NCBI GenBank assembly: GCA_019634675.1
Contig: JAHCAX010000001.1
Coordinates: 310,001-374,000 of the forward strand
Reading direction: 5' to 3'
Origin: Acherontichlamydia pituitae
GTDB lineage: Bacteria > Chlamydiota > Chlamydiia > Chlamydiales > Rhabdochlamydiaceae
DNA: 64,000 nt
The position numbers and the translations under genes were made by a program. The notes under the pieces are model-generated. The model was given only the letters and a program-made list of their open reading frames with translations. It did not search any database and was not told the origin of the DNA. Positions 1 to 8,726 of the stretch are shown piece after piece (positions within the stretch are counted from its first letter, which is position 1; every line of letters starts with the position of its first letter).

Positions 1-422
1 GCCATTGCTTTTTGAAATCCTGAAATTCCTTCTAAATACCGATGGGTGAGGTCCCACGCATACCGCATAGGAGTGAAACAATAGCACAGGTGCAGCTGCC
101 CGGCTTGGGTCAATGCGCCTTTGGCAACGGCATGGGAGGTTGAAATGACCACATCGTACCCTCTTAGGTCAAACTGCTCGACGGCAAGAGGAAAAAAGGG
201 TAAATAATTGCGATATCTTTTCTTTGCAAACGGCATCTTCTGCAAAAAGGAAGTATGCACCTCCGCATTAGCAAAAGAAGTGCCTTCCATTTTACTTGGA
301 TCATGGACCAATGTATAGATCGGGCTAGGGTAAAGCTGGGCGATCGCATCGAACGTCTTCTCTCCGCCGCCGACCGTCACTAACCAATCATAGACAAGAG
401 CTGTCTTTACGGCATTTTCCAT
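1..422 (-). CDS. Glycosyltransferase family 4, N-terminal part (cut by window edge)
   Basis: The gene begins at an ATG at 422 and runs off the left edge, leaving about 140 residues. The translation opens with VYDWLVTVGGGEKTFDAI, followed by a YTLVHD segment, HTSFLQKMP, the RNYLPFFPLAVEQFD stretch, ISTSHAVAKG, and CYCFTPMRYAWD. These blocks are typical of the N-terminal domain of WbaZ-like GT4 mannosyltransferases that build O-antigen. It starts 12 bp after gmd, which supplies GDP-4-keto-6-deoxymannose, and lies in one operon with gmd and an ABC exporter. A role in O-polysaccharide assembly at the inner face of the cytoplasmic membrane is inferred. The donor (GDP-mannose type) is inferred from family and neighbour, and the catalytic C-terminal half is not visible. 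Confidence 0.85.
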   Translation of the reverse strand, partial: MENAVKTALVYDWLVTVGGGEKTFDAIAQLYPSPIYTLVHDPSKMEGTSFANAEVHTSFLQKMPFAKKRYRNYLPFFPLAVEQFDLRGYDVVISTSHAVAKGALTQAGQLHLCYCFTPMRYAWDLTHRYLEGISGFQKAM

Positions 423-434
423 CGAGCCTATCTT

Positions 435-1511
435 TTAAACCTCTTTCAAGGCCATATTTTTGGTATCTGCATGGGATACACGCTCAAGGTCTGCGCGCAC
501 CATCATTCGGACAAGCTCTCGAAGCTCTGTTTTTGCAGACCAGTTCAATTGAGTTCTAGCTTTTGTGGAATCCCCGATCAAAAGGTCCACTTCAGACGGC
601 CGGAAAAACTCTGGCGAAACGGCCACTCTCAGATGTCCTGTTTTGGCATCATATCCCTTTTCTTCAACTCCCCTTCCTTCCCAGCAAAGAGACACGCCGA
701 CCTCTTCAAAAGCCATTTCAATAAACTGCTTCACAGTCGTCGTCTTTCCTGTTGCCAGCACAAAATCTTCGGGAGTTGCCTGCTGAAGCATCAGCCACAT
801 TCCCTCGACAAAGTCTCGAGCATATCCCCAATCCCGTTTCGCCTCTAAGTTGCCCATAAGAAGGACGTTATCAATCCCTGCTTGGATCCGAGCTATCGTA
901 CGGGTGATCTTCCGCGATACAAAGTTTTCACCCCTGCGAGGGCTTTCGTGGTTGAACAAGATCCCATTGCATGCATACAGCCCATAGGCTTCCCGATAAT
1001 TCACGACAGCCCAATAGGCGTAGAGTTTAGCGACGCCATAAGGCGAGCGCGGATAAAAAGGCGTCTGTTCATTTTGCGGAATAGTCCTGACCTTGCCAAA
1101 AAGCTCCGAAGTGGATGCTTGATAAAACCTGGCATTTGGACAATTTTTACGGATAGATTCTAACAGACGGAGCGTTCCCAGTCCGTCCACATCGCCCGTA
1201 TACTCGGGAATATCAAATGAGATCTTAACATCGCTCATTGCCGCCAAGTTATAGACCTCGTCAGGCTTAATGGAGCCAATGATCCGCTCTAAACTGGTAG
1301 AATCGGTCAAATCCCCTTCATGAAGAAAAAACTGGCCAGCATAGGGCTGCCCATCGAGAAGATGGCTTATCCGATGCAAGTTTGCAGTGGACGAGCGACG
1401 GACCAGTCCATGGACTTCATAATTTTTTTCCAATAAGAGCTCTGCTAGATAGGATCCATCCTGACCGGTGACCCCTGTAAGAAAAACTTTTTTTCTCATA
1501 ATTTGCTTCAT
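435..1511 (-). CDS. gmd: GDP-mannose 4,6-dehydratase
   Basis: Converts GDP-D-mannose to GDP-4-keto-6-deoxy-D-mannose, the branch point to GDP-fucose, rhamnose and perosamine. At 358 residues it has the usual family length. The N-terminal Rossmann motif is FLTGVTGQDGSYLAELL, followed by VHGLVRRSS. The catalytic pattern is Ser/Thr in YQASTSELFG and the YxxxK of YPRSPYGVAKLYAYW. NHESPRRGENFVSRK is the conserved substrate-binding block. The start at 1511 is used; a second ATG at 1499 is equally plausible. It is the third gene of the minus-strand operon permease, ATPase, gmd, GT4. A GT10 fucosyltransferase-like gene at 62.2 kb could use a product of this pathway, but no GDP-fucose synthase is visible here. 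Confidence 0.95.
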   Translation of the reverse strand: MKQIMRKKVFLTGVTGQDGSYLAELLLEKNYEVHGLVRRSSTANLHRISHLLDGQPYAGQFFLHEGDLTDSTSLERIIGSIKPDEVYNLAAMSDVKISFDIPEYTGDVDGLGTLRLLESIRKNCPNARFYQASTSELFGKVRTIPQNEQTPFYPRSPYGVAKLYAYWAVVNYREAYGLYACNGILFNHESPRRGENFVSRKITRTIARIQAGIDNVLLMGNLEAKRDWGYARDFVEGMWLMLQQATPEDFVLATGKTTTVKQFIEMAFEEVGVSLCWEGRGVEEKGYDAKTGHLRVAVSPEFFRPSEVDLLIGDSTKARTQLNWSAKTELRELVRMMVRADLERVSHADTKNMALKEV

Positions 1512-1590
1512 TGCATCTTTGCTAAGATGCTACCACTATGCAAAACCACTCGTTTTATGAAAAGCGCAAATGACCGCTGATAAGTTCGGA

Positions 1591-2367
1591 TTAAGAGACA
1601 GTAAAAGACTCAACCGTTTTTTGATTATGGTACTGTTTTAGGATGTCGACAGGGGATCCATCTGCCATTAATTGTCCATTCTTCAATAAAAGAGCCCTTT
1701 TGCAATAAGTAGAGATCCATTCTTCATGATGGGTCACGCACAGGACTAGCCTGCCGTCGTTGGCAACTTGCTTGATCTTATCAAAACAGAGGCTCTGAAA
1801 GTCGTAATCTCCTACGGAAAGGATCTCATCTAAGATCAGGATGTCCGTCTTCAGATGCAGCAAGATCGAGGCCGCTAAGCGCAAAGCCATACCGCTGGAA
1901 TATTTTTTAAAAGGAGTTTGCAGAAAGGCCTCGATTTCAGCAAAGGCGATAATCTCGTCTAAATGACGCACGACCTCCTTTTTTTTCATGCCGAGGAGCG
2001 CTCCGCAGAAGTAGATATTTTCTAAACCCGTCAGATCAGGATGCATCCCTGTGCCGATCTCAAGAAGGGCGCCTAATCGCCCAGAAAGGATGATCTTCCC
2101 CTTGGTCGGCTCGATAATTCTCGACATGAGCTTGAGAAGTGTGCTTTTCCCCGAACCATTATGGCCTAAAATGGCTACAACCTCTCCTGGGCGCAGAGAA
2201 AAGGAAATATCCTGCAAGGCCCAAAACTCGACCATTTCGTTGCGTTGCCAGCCGCCGGCAATCAGCCGATGCAAGGTTTTTTTCAAACTGCGGTGTTGGT
2301 TTTCTGCAGGATCAGAAAATAGCTGGTAGCGCTTGGAAATATTGCATACTTCAATAATCGGTTTCAT
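1591..2367 (-). CDS. Polysaccharide ABC exporter, ATP-binding subunit (Wzt/RfbE type)
   Basis: This is the ATPase that energises export of a lipid-linked polysaccharide across the inner membrane. The Walker A motif GHNGSGKST is at about residues 68-76, the ABC signature is KYSSGMALRLA, and the Walker B is ILILDEILSVGD; a His switch lies in VTHHEEW. The sequence SGRLGALLEIGTGMHPDLTG is typical of the O-antigen/teichoic-acid exporter subgroup. At 258 residues it lacks the long C-terminal carbohydrate-recognition domain of E. coli O9a Wzt, so export is unlikely to depend on terminal modification recognised by that domain. Its start overlaps the permease stop by 4 bp, so the two are co-translated. 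Confidence 0.93.
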   Translation of the reverse strand: MKPIIEVCNISKRYQLFSDPAENQHRSLKKTLHRLIAGGWQRNEMVEFWALQDISFSLRPGEVVAILGHNGSGKSTLLKLMSRIIEPTKGKIILSGRLGALLEIGTGMHPDLTGLENIYFCGALLGMKKKEVVRHLDEIIAFAEIEAFLQTPFKKYSSGMALRLAASILLHLKTDILILDEILSVGDYDFQSLCFDKIKQVANDGRLVLCVTHHEEWISTYCKRALLLKNGQLMADGSPVDILKQYHNQKTVESFTVS

Positions 2368-3182
2368 AGCACATCAGCGAAGTTGCGTTCCAATCGACAG
2401 AAAATGTACACGCCAGCAAACCCGACAAAAAGGGCCACGCAGCATGCTGTTAGGAAACTGGTTGTTGGGAAATTTGAGCCGTTCAGAAAACTCCATCTCA
2501 TGGCATCGAGGATGCCGGCCATTGGGTTCAAACGGTACAATGAAATCCATTTTTCGGGAACGGCCGAGGTTGAATAGACGATGGGAGAGCAATACATCCA
2601 GGTCTGTAAAAAAAACGGAAGAAGAGCCACTGCATCGCGATAGTAAACGCCTAACGAAGAAAAGAGAGAGCCCATCCCTAAGCCCAATAGGCTGAGCGGT
2701 ACAATCCATAAAGGAAAAAGCATCATTTTCCAGCTGATTAGAGTAGGATTGAACAACAAAAGCAGGGACAAAACAGCGACAAGAAAAATGGCTTCGATCA
2801 GAGTTTCTAAAAGCGATGCCAAGGGCATTAACAGGCGCGGGAAATAAATTTTTGTAATGAGCCGGCTGTCCATCAACATAATGCCGCTTGCCCGTTGAAT
2901 GCTGCTCGAAATAAAAATCCAGCAGATCAAACCGGTAAAAGCAAACAGAAAGTAAGGGACCCCGTCGCTTGACATCTGCATCCATCTGCCAAAAATAACA
3001 GAAAAGAGAAGGACGGTAAAAAGAGGTTGAAAGAGGATCCAGCCTACTCCCAAATAGGTTTGGGCATAGCGGGCTTTCAAGTTACGACGCAAGAGCATGA
3101 AGAGGACTTCGCGATAGCTGTAAAGCTGCCGAATGTTGATCCGGGACCATCCCGAAGTAGCTTGAACGATAATGGGCTTCAT
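2364..3182 (-). CDS. Polysaccharide ABC exporter, permease subunit (Wzm/TagG type)
   Basis: A 272-residue membrane protein with about six hydrophobic segments and an N-terminal cytoplasmic stretch ending in LLRRNLKARYAQTYLGVGW, characteristic of the ABC-2 permeases of O-antigen and teichoic acid exporters. It pairs with the downstream ATPase, overlapping by 4 bp (ATGA). First gene of the operon; its upstream region (3183-3326) is AT-rich and divergent from the next gene, so the promoter should lie there. The substrate is inferred to be an O-polysaccharide because gmd and a GT4 gene follow. Confidence 0.92.
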   Translation of the reverse strand: MKPIIVQATSGWSRINIRQLYSYREVLFMLLRRNLKARYAQTYLGVGWILFQPLFTVLLFSVIFGRWMQMSSDGVPYFLFAFTGLICWIFISSSIQRASGIMLMDSRLITKIYFPRLLMPLASLLETLIEAIFLVAVLSLLLLFNPTLISWKMMLFPLWIVPLSLLGLGMGSLFSSLGVYYRDAVALLPFFLQTWMYCSPIVYSTSAVPEKWISLYRLNPMAGILDAMRWSFLNGSNFPTTSFLTACCVALFVGFAGVYIFCRLERNFADVL

Positions 3183-3326
3183 AAAGTCAAAAACTAGATT
3201 TAGCCGAGAGATTATCCACGAGCTCTCTAGAAGTCAATCAAAATTCTTTATGAGCCAAATTATTTTCTTGCTGTATTATTGTGGATTTTTTATCCTTATT
3301 TTTAAAATTAATTTTGAGTCACAATC

Positions 3327-3725
3327 ATGACTAAAGTTCATTGCGATGCTGCACAAAAAATTACCCTCACAAAACGAGCTGCAAATAAAATCATAGAACT
3401 ACAAGAGAACTTGAAATTACCTTCCGTTGGAATAAGATTTGCAGACAAAATAGGATTCTGCGGAAAAGGATATGATTATGTGATTGATTTCGCTTTAACT
3501 TCAGTTGAAGGAGATCAGATTTTTTATTCTCAGGGAATTCAACTTTTCGTGCCAAGATCTAGCCTTTCTAGATTACAAGGTTCTATTTTAGATTGCTCTG
3601 ATCATCAGGGCGAACAGACCTTCATGCCAACACGAGACTTGCCCATCAGGGAATATTTCGATATTCATAATCCGAACGCAAAAGGAGCTTGTCCATGCGC
3701 TTGCGGAAATGGATTTAAATGTTGA
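3327..3725 (+). CDS. A-type Fe-S cluster carrier (HesB/IscA family)
   Basis: A 132-residue protein with the fold pattern of IscA/SufA: ITLTKRAANKIIEL near the N-terminus, GFCGKGYDYVIDF (Cys45), FVPRSSL, and a C-terminal CACGNGF (Cys124, Cys126). The three ligand cysteines are therefore present. It is longer than usual by an insertion around residues 88-110 (LDCSDHQ... to REYFDIHNPN) and it has extra cysteines (90, 122, 132). The family delivers 2Fe-2S or 4Fe-4S clusters to apoproteins in the cytosol. No isc/suf genes adjoin it. Its end overlaps the next gene by 7 bp. No clear Shine-Dalgarno precedes the ATG. Confidence 0.8.
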   Translation: MTKVHCDAAQKITLTKRAANKIIELQENLKLPSVGIRFADKIGFCGKGYDYVIDFALTSVEGDQIFYSQGIQLFVPRSSLSRLQGSILDCSDHQGEQTFMPTRDLPIREYFDIHNPNAKGACPCACGNGFKC

Positions 3726-4630
3726 GGATTGCATTCGAAAACTCCAAAAAGGGAATCATATTTGCTATCCTGGCCCCTTTATTTTACGCCTTAAAATCTT
3801 CCACTGTTAAACTTGCATTACCAATTAAAGTTGAGCAGCTTTGGTTTTTACGATTAATCTTCGATATTATCATATTATCCCCTCTTTTTTTTAGAAATCG
3901 GAAATGTTTTTCGTCGCGCCATCTTTTCTTACATTTTTTTCGAGCAGCCCTCGTAACTTTTCTTTCATTTATCTCCGTATATATGATCAGAAAACTGGCT
4001 CTTACAGATGTTATATTGCTTGAATCGTCATTTCCTCTTTTTATTCCTTTAGTTCTTTGGATCTGGCATCGAAAAAAAATCACATTATATTCTTGGATTA
4101 TTCTTTTGTTAGGCTTTCTTTCTATATTTTTCCTAACAAAACTACGGCTTGATTATGGATACATGGCAAGTTGCATTGGACTAGGGATTGCACTATTAAC
4201 AGCTGTAGCTCTTGTTACTGTAAACACCCTAGCAACAACAGAATCATCGATCTCTATCCTCTTTTACTATTACCTATTTTCAGTGATGATTACATTGTCC
4301 TTTTGTACATTTAGCTGGGATGGAATCCCCACTATTCCAGCTGTATTTTGGCTGCCTTTTATTTTCCATTCGATTTTCGGTGTTTTGTTCCAATATTCAG
4401 TCGTTCAAGCATACAGCCTTATCGCAGCTCATTATGTCGGAGCCTTCTCATACTTTGCCATTTTATTTAGCACTTTGTTTAGTTGGTTGATTTGGAAGGA
4501 ATCTCTAAGCGGGGTACAAATTATTGGAGGAGTTTTATTAATTGTACTCGGCCTTTTAATAATTTGTGAGCGAGGGAAAAAATCCTTTTTAGAGATCAAG
4601 CCAAAAAAGCTCAAATTGACATCGTTCTAA
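3719..4630 (+). CDS. EamA/DMT-family transporter
   Basis: A 303-residue integral membrane protein with about ten hydrophobic segments in two EamA-like halves; each half ends with a small-residue helix such as IIGGVLLIVLGLLIICE. Members export or exchange amino acids, SAM or other metabolites across the inner membrane; the substrate cannot be read from sequence. The ATG overlaps the Fe-S carrier gene by 7 bp, suggesting translational coupling. Codon use here is more A/T-rich than in the neighbouring operons. A basic tail (KPKKLKLTSF) closes the protein. Confidence 0.8.
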   Translation: MLRIAFENSKKGIIFAILAPLFYALKSSTVKLALPIKVEQLWFLRLIFDIIILSPLFFRNRKCFSSRHLFLHFFRAALVTFLSFISVYMIRKLALTDVILLESSFPLFIPLVLWIWHRKKITLYSWIILLLGFLSIFFLTKLRLDYGYMASCIGLGIALLTAVALVTVNTLATTESSISILFYYYLFSVMITLSFCTFSWDGIPTIPAVFWLPFIFHSIFGVLFQYSVVQAYSLIAAHYVGAFSYFAILFSTLFSWLIWKESLSGVQIIGGVLLIVLGLLIICERGKKSFLEIKPKKLKLTSF

Positions 4631-4750
4631 CTCTTTCTGATCCACTATTCTCAGGAATTTTTCTTCATCCTGCCTTAATCCACTCATAACCACGCTGGAC
4701 ATTGCGGGTTGGAACATTTCTGCTGATTCTAAGCATTGGATTTTTTAAGT

Positions 4751-6265
4751 TCAATTAACTGCGAAACGGTGAACGGGCAATTCTTGATACTTTTCAAGAA
4801 CAATTCGATCAAAATGAACTAGCCCAATCGGAGAGATGGCTAAATTTTTTACATACTGTTTTTGCAAATAGGTGTAATGATAGATATAAATAGGCGCTAT
4901 AGGCAAGCTCTTTTCAAGCACCTTTTCTGCTTTTTCACCTATTTTTTTTCGTTTGCTTGGATCTTTTGCATTTCGATATTTATTTAGCAGAGTCCTGTAG
5001 TTTAGATTTTCCCATCCGGAAAAATTATTACACGTATTTTTATGCTCAAAAAACTCTAAGAAAGCTATTTTATCAGTGTACTGCGTAAGAGTGGAGCCCA
5101 AACTGATTTGAAATTTTTGCAGCGGCATCCGATGCCAAAATTCCCTAAAAGTCAGCGGTTCAAGGTTCACAGAAATCTTGAACATTTTTTCCCAATATCC
5201 CTTCAAAAATTTAGCTAAGCGGGAAAACTCAGCTGTGCTTTCATAGGTTAAAGTAATTGAATCGAGTGTTTTTCCTAACTCTTTCTCTGCTTTTTTAAGA
5301 AAACCTTTTATTTTTTTCTCAGAATAATTTTCAGAATAAGGATTATGCTGCTCATCTGACGAAGGGGGACAAAAACGTTGTGTTCCTAGCGTGTCAGGAA
5401 GCAGCAGCTTTCCCAGCAGCCTTTCCCTAGGAATAGCGTGAAAAAAAGCTTTGCGCACATTTAAATTAGAAAAAGGAAATTCTCCAGTATTAAACCAGCA
5501 AAGGGTCATCCCTGCAACAGGCTTGATCTTTTTGCTCAACATAAGGCTAGGTAAATAATTGGTCGGCAAAGGCGAAAGAAAACTGCCCATCCAATCCAAT
5601 TCTCCAGCTTCAAATTGATGAAAAGCTTCTTTTTCATCGGAAATAATTTTAATGAGAATGCCATCAAGAGATATCTGAGAATTTGCTCGAAAAACAGGAT
5701 TTTTCTTAAGACGGATGTATCCTTTGATCAGGTCTTGTTCTTGAATAAAAAATCCTCCACTGCAAATGGGAGAATTTGGATTATTCTCACTTGACTGAGA
5801 AACTGGGAAAAAAGGACAAAATGCAGTGAGTTCCAGAAAATAGGGACAAGGAAATTCCAGATCAACTTCAAGCGTAAAGTCACTTACAGCCTTAACGCCG
5901 ACTTTATCCAAGGAAACTTTCCCCTGTTTTGCTTTTTCACCGTTTTTTAAGTAGTAAAAAAAATTAATCGCCCTTGCAGAAAAGCCTGGTGAAAGAGCTC
6001 GTTTCCAAGAGCGTTCAAAGTCATAAGCAGTAATTTGTGATCCATCAGACCAATAATGGTTTCCCAAATGAAAGACGTATTTGGTATGGTTATTTAATAC
6101 ATGCACAGAGCTTGCTAGATCCAAGGAAATGCGTCGATCAGGCTCAAGTCGAGTAAGCCCTTTAAATAGCAGAAATATAATTGCCGATGAAGTTCTATCC
6201 CCACTCTTTTGAGGATCAAGCGTAAAAGGAAATTTCTGAAAGCAAATCTTTAAAATGTTTTCCAT
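4751..6265 (-). CDS. OppA-like peptide-binding protein lacking a signal peptide
   Basis: A 504-residue protein of the SBP_bac_5 family: FPFTLDPQKSGD, LFKGLTRLEPD, VFHLGNHYWSDGSQITAYDFERSWKRAL, and a C-terminal IYIYHYTYLQKQYV, all matching oligopeptide-binding proteins. It is a divergent paralogue of the lipoprotein at 34115-35758. It starts directly with MENILKICFQKF and has no signal peptide or lipobox. The frame continues upstream for only about a dozen codons before a stop and contains no alternative start, so an export signal is genuinely absent or has been lost. Whether it still binds peptide, or acts in the cytoplasm, is unknown. No Opp permease genes are near. It is A/T-rich compared with the neighbouring glycan genes. 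Confidence 0.85.
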   Translation of the reverse strand: MENILKICFQKFPFTLDPQKSGDRTSSAIIFLLFKGLTRLEPDRRISLDLASSVHVLNNHTKYVFHLGNHYWSDGSQITAYDFERSWKRALSPGFSARAINFFYYLKNGEKAKQGKVSLDKVGVKAVSDFTLEVDLEFPCPYFLELTAFCPFFPVSQSSENNPNSPICSGGFFIQEQDLIKGYIRLKKNPVFRANSQISLDGILIKIISDEKEAFHQFEAGELDWMGSFLSPLPTNYLPSLMLSKKIKPVAGMTLCWFNTGEFPFSNLNVRKAFFHAIPRERLLGKLLLPDTLGTQRFCPPSSDEQHNPYSENYSEKKIKGFLKKAEKELGKTLDSITLTYESTAEFSRLAKFLKGYWEKMFKISVNLEPLTFREFWHRMPLQKFQISLGSTLTQYTDKIAFLEFFEHKNTCNNFSGWENLNYRTLLNKYRNAKDPSKRKKIGEKAEKVLEKSLPIAPIYIYHYTYLQKQYVKNLAISPIGLVHFDRIVLEKYQELPVHRFAVN

Positions 6266-6360
6266 AAAAAACCATTGACTACAAAGATAATGGAAAGCAG
6301 GTATTTAACACTAAATATTTTGCTCTCTTTTTCAAGATTTTTTTGCAGATCTTACGGTTT

Positions 6361-7851
6361 TTATTCGATGAAACCACTCTGCGAAATATTTTTATTGTTG
6401 CTAGACGCGGCAAAATCGGTCTGCAGCAATGCTGCAAACAAGAAAAAGAGACATTTTCCATGATGGGTGTGGAGGAAATAAAAATCGCAGAGGCCGATAA
6501 ACAAAAATCCTGCAAAGATCGCTACTGCAGTCTGGACCGCTTCATCCTCAGTCCTCTTTAATACCCTTTTGAAAAGGGAGATGAGAAATAAAATAAATGC
6601 TCCAGCTCCTAACAAGCCCGTTTCCGCAAGGACGAGAAGGTAGATGTTATGAACCTTGGCGAAAAGGACGCTGGCGTTATTTTCCGGAGTGTATTCGCGG
6701 CTTAAAATTTGATAGTTATTGTATCCTCCTCCCAATATGGGGTGGTCTTTAAACATTTCCCAAGCAATATTTTGATAAACAATCCGTTCCTTGTCAGCAA
6801 CGGAGACAACTTCGTTGTAATTGATAATCCCGCCGCGATAAAAAAATTGGTTATAAAACAACGACAAACAGATCAATGCGCTGACCATGACCGCAGCGAT
6901 CACTGAAACTCTCCTTAGAAAAAAGAGGTCGTTTCGCTTTTCCTTGCGAAGGAACTTGGCTATAAAGACTCCAAACCAAACGAAGACGCCAAGCACCGTT
7001 GCAATGATCGCTGCTCGAGAAAACGTAATCGCCAAGGTAAAGATTTGGACGAATATGGCACCGTAAAGCAGCCTGCGGACAGTTTTTTTGTTCTGGACCA
7101 TGATCAGATAAAACGTTGCGAGCAGCGATGCAAAAAGGAATCCTCCCAGGATATTAGGATGGGTAAAGGTCCCGCTGCATCGGCATAAAACAGTGCGATC
7201 AGTCGTCCACCCAGTCCATTCATCGATGATCCACCGATAGCCTCCTTCCATTGGAAAATGGAATCCCGAAATATTGACTTCTCCCAAGGATTTGAGTCCC
7301 AGCGATCCTTGCATAAAGTACTGGGCAATCCCAATGCCGCATTGGACCAATGCTGCAAACAGCAAGACCCAAAATATCCGATGGACCAGTTGCTGCGCCT
7401 GCAATGATCTTAAGAGATCAGATATGGCGCAGAATAGAAGTAAAAAGAGCAGAAGCTGAGCTAGCCGGTAGTATTGGATTGCATAATCTGCCGTGACGGA
7501 ACAAGCGACAGACAAGACTGCAGCGGCAAAGAAAAGGATCAAAAATTTTGCTGGGCCTCTGAATAAAAATGCTCCTAGCGCCTTGCGGCCTTGATACAAG
7601 CATACTCCGATTACAAGCAGGATGATCAAGTCGGTGAAATAGAAGTCCATTTTTTTTGAGAAAAAAGAGGGAAGGTCGACGTTGGAAGGGACAAAAGAGT
7701 AGGAGATCGCCTTTAAAGCGCTCGAAAATCGTTTTTGAAAGGGAAAGTACGCGACGATGAGCAAGAGCATCCACTCGACGCATTTCGCTATATTTAATGC
7801 ATAGACTCCTCTTTTAACCTGATGGGACGGATAAGAAGGACTGTTTTCCAT
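6361..7851 (-). CDS. O-antigen ligase / polymerase-like membrane protein (Wzy_C)
   Basis: A 496-residue protein with about twelve hydrophobic helices and a large extracytoplasmic loop before a cluster of C-terminal helices, as in WaaL and Wzy. The Wzy_C hallmark is seen as FKDHPILGGGYNNYQ followed by a His (AKVHNIYLLVLAETG), the catalytic-loop pattern in WaaL. The family transfers or polymerises undecaprenyl-linked glycans at the periplasmic face. It begins 6 bp downstream of the methyltransferase at 7858, so both are probably one transcript. WaaL (ligase) and Wzy (polymerase) cannot be told apart by reading; the nearby Wzm/Wzt-type exporter makes ligase the better guess. Confidence 0.85.
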   Translation of the reverse strand: MENSPSYPSHQVKRGVYALNIAKCVEWMLLLIVAYFPFQKRFSSALKAISYSFVPSNVDLPSFFSKKMDFYFTDLIILLVIGVCLYQGRKALGAFLFRGPAKFLILFFAAAVLSVACSVTADYAIQYYRLAQLLLFLLLFCAISDLLRSLQAQQLVHRIFWVLLFAALVQCGIGIAQYFMQGSLGLKSLGEVNISGFHFPMEGGYRWIIDEWTGWTTDRTVLCRCSGTFTHPNILGGFLFASLLATFYLIMVQNKKTVRRLLYGAIFVQIFTLAITFSRAAIIATVLGVFVWFGVFIAKFLRKEKRNDLFFLRRVSVIAAVMVSALICLSLFYNQFFYRGGIINYNEVVSVADKERIVYQNIAWEMFKDHPILGGGYNNYQILSREYTPENNASVLFAKVHNIYLLVLAETGLLGAGAFILFLISLFKRVLKRTEDEAVQTAVAIFAGFLFIGLCDFYFLHTHHGKCLFFLFAALLQTDFAASSNNKNISQSGFIE

Positions 7852-7857
7852 ACAATT

Positions 7858-8505
7858 TCATTCCTTGTAAACCATGACGGCTTGGTAACCTGACATTGCT
7901 ATTTTCCAACCCCTCTCCAAAAGAAACTCGATAACGAGCTTGCCTTTCCCTCCGCCAGGCAGATCGCAATCATCGATCAAGATGACGCTTTCTTCATGCA
8001 AATAGGGATAAGCCGCCATGATCTCTTTCAAATGATGCCATTGGGATGGATCAGGATTCTGTATGTCATAATCATAGCTGTCAAGATAGAGTAAATCAAT
8101 CCGATTGCCGAAATTTTGAAGGAAGGAGACGGAATCGGAACAGATAAATTCAATGTTCAACAAATCGCAATTACACGCTTTCCTGCTCTGACTGAGCGCA
8201 TGAGGATCGATATCGATAGAATAAACGTAGCCATCAAATTCTTTTGCCCAATTGCGCCAAATGACAGTGGAGCACCCGTCCCCAATGCAATTTCCCGCTC
8301 CGTTTCGGGCGGTTCCCGTCTCAACGATAGTTTTTAAATTCCTCTTAAGGAGTTGGTGAAGTACAAAACAGAATGTAGGATACCGTTTATCGCTTTGAGG
8401 AATACATTGAAGGAGAACGAACTCCGAGATAATTGCCGAACCTGCATTTAATCCATGCTTCTCCGCTTTTACTTTCTGCAACGAATCAGAACCATTGTTT
8501 TCCAT
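7858..8505 (-). CDS. Class I SAM-dependent methyltransferase-like protein
   Basis: A 215-residue protein with a Rossmann-like SAM fold: TIVETGTARNGAG (motif I region), VYSIDIDPHAL (acidic residue for the ribose), FICSDSVSFL, IDLLYLDSYDYD, and VILIDDCDLPGGGKGK. Such proteins are common in glycan clusters and methylate sugars, but the acceptor is unknown. The visible partial gene at the right edge of the window (63481) has the same ETG...D...DD layout. It is followed 6 bp later by the O-antigen-ligase-like gene. A decayed copy of its 3' end lies just upstream at 8514-8655. Confidence 0.75.
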   Translation of the reverse strand: MENNGSDSLQKVKAEKHGLNAGSAIISEFVLLQCIPQSDKRYPTFCFVLHQLLKRNLKTIVETGTARNGAGNCIGDGCSTVIWRNWAKEFDGYVYSIDIDPHALSQSRKACNCDLLNIEFICSDSVSFLQNFGNRIDLLYLDSYDYDIQNPDPSQWHHLKEIMAAYPYLHEESVILIDDCDLPGGGKGKLVIEFLLERGWKIAMSGYQAVMVYKE

Positions 8506-8513
8506 AAGATTTC

Positions 8514-8655
8514 ATTCCTTGCAAACCATGATGGCTTGGTATCCTGGCATTGCTATCTTCACCCTCTTTCTAAAAGCAACTCGATGACGAGCATGCTTTT
8601 TCTTCCGCCAAGCAGACCGCGGCATCGATCAAGATAGCGCTTTCTTCGCACTCAG
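8514..8655 (-). pseudogene. Degenerate duplicate of the methyltransferase 3' end
   Basis: About 140 bp between uvrB and the methyltransferase gene repeat the last 140 bp of that gene (7859-8005) in the same orientation. Shared blocks include the end ACCAAGCC(G/A)TCATGGTTT(A/G)CAAGGAATGAAAT, the LIDD-region GAAAGCG-TCTTGATCGATG, and ATCGAGTTNCTTTT. The copy carries substitutions and several small indels that break the frame, and it lacks the start and most of the gene. It marks a tandem duplication of the 3' end followed by decay. Confidence 0.8.
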
Positions 8656-8726
8656 AGGAAAGAAAATAAAGCGTTGAAGCCTCGAGGCCGCTGCAAACGC
8701 CAGTGAAGGAATAACCGTTTTGATTG

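Noticed and set aside
3211..3222. Single TTATCCACG near a DnaA box
   Set aside because: Isolated site with no cluster.
4590..4740. Open frame of about 50 codons on the minus strand overlapping the end of the EamA gene
   Set aside because: It has no good start context, overlaps the transporter 3' end and shows no family match that I recognise; probably chance or an old remnant.
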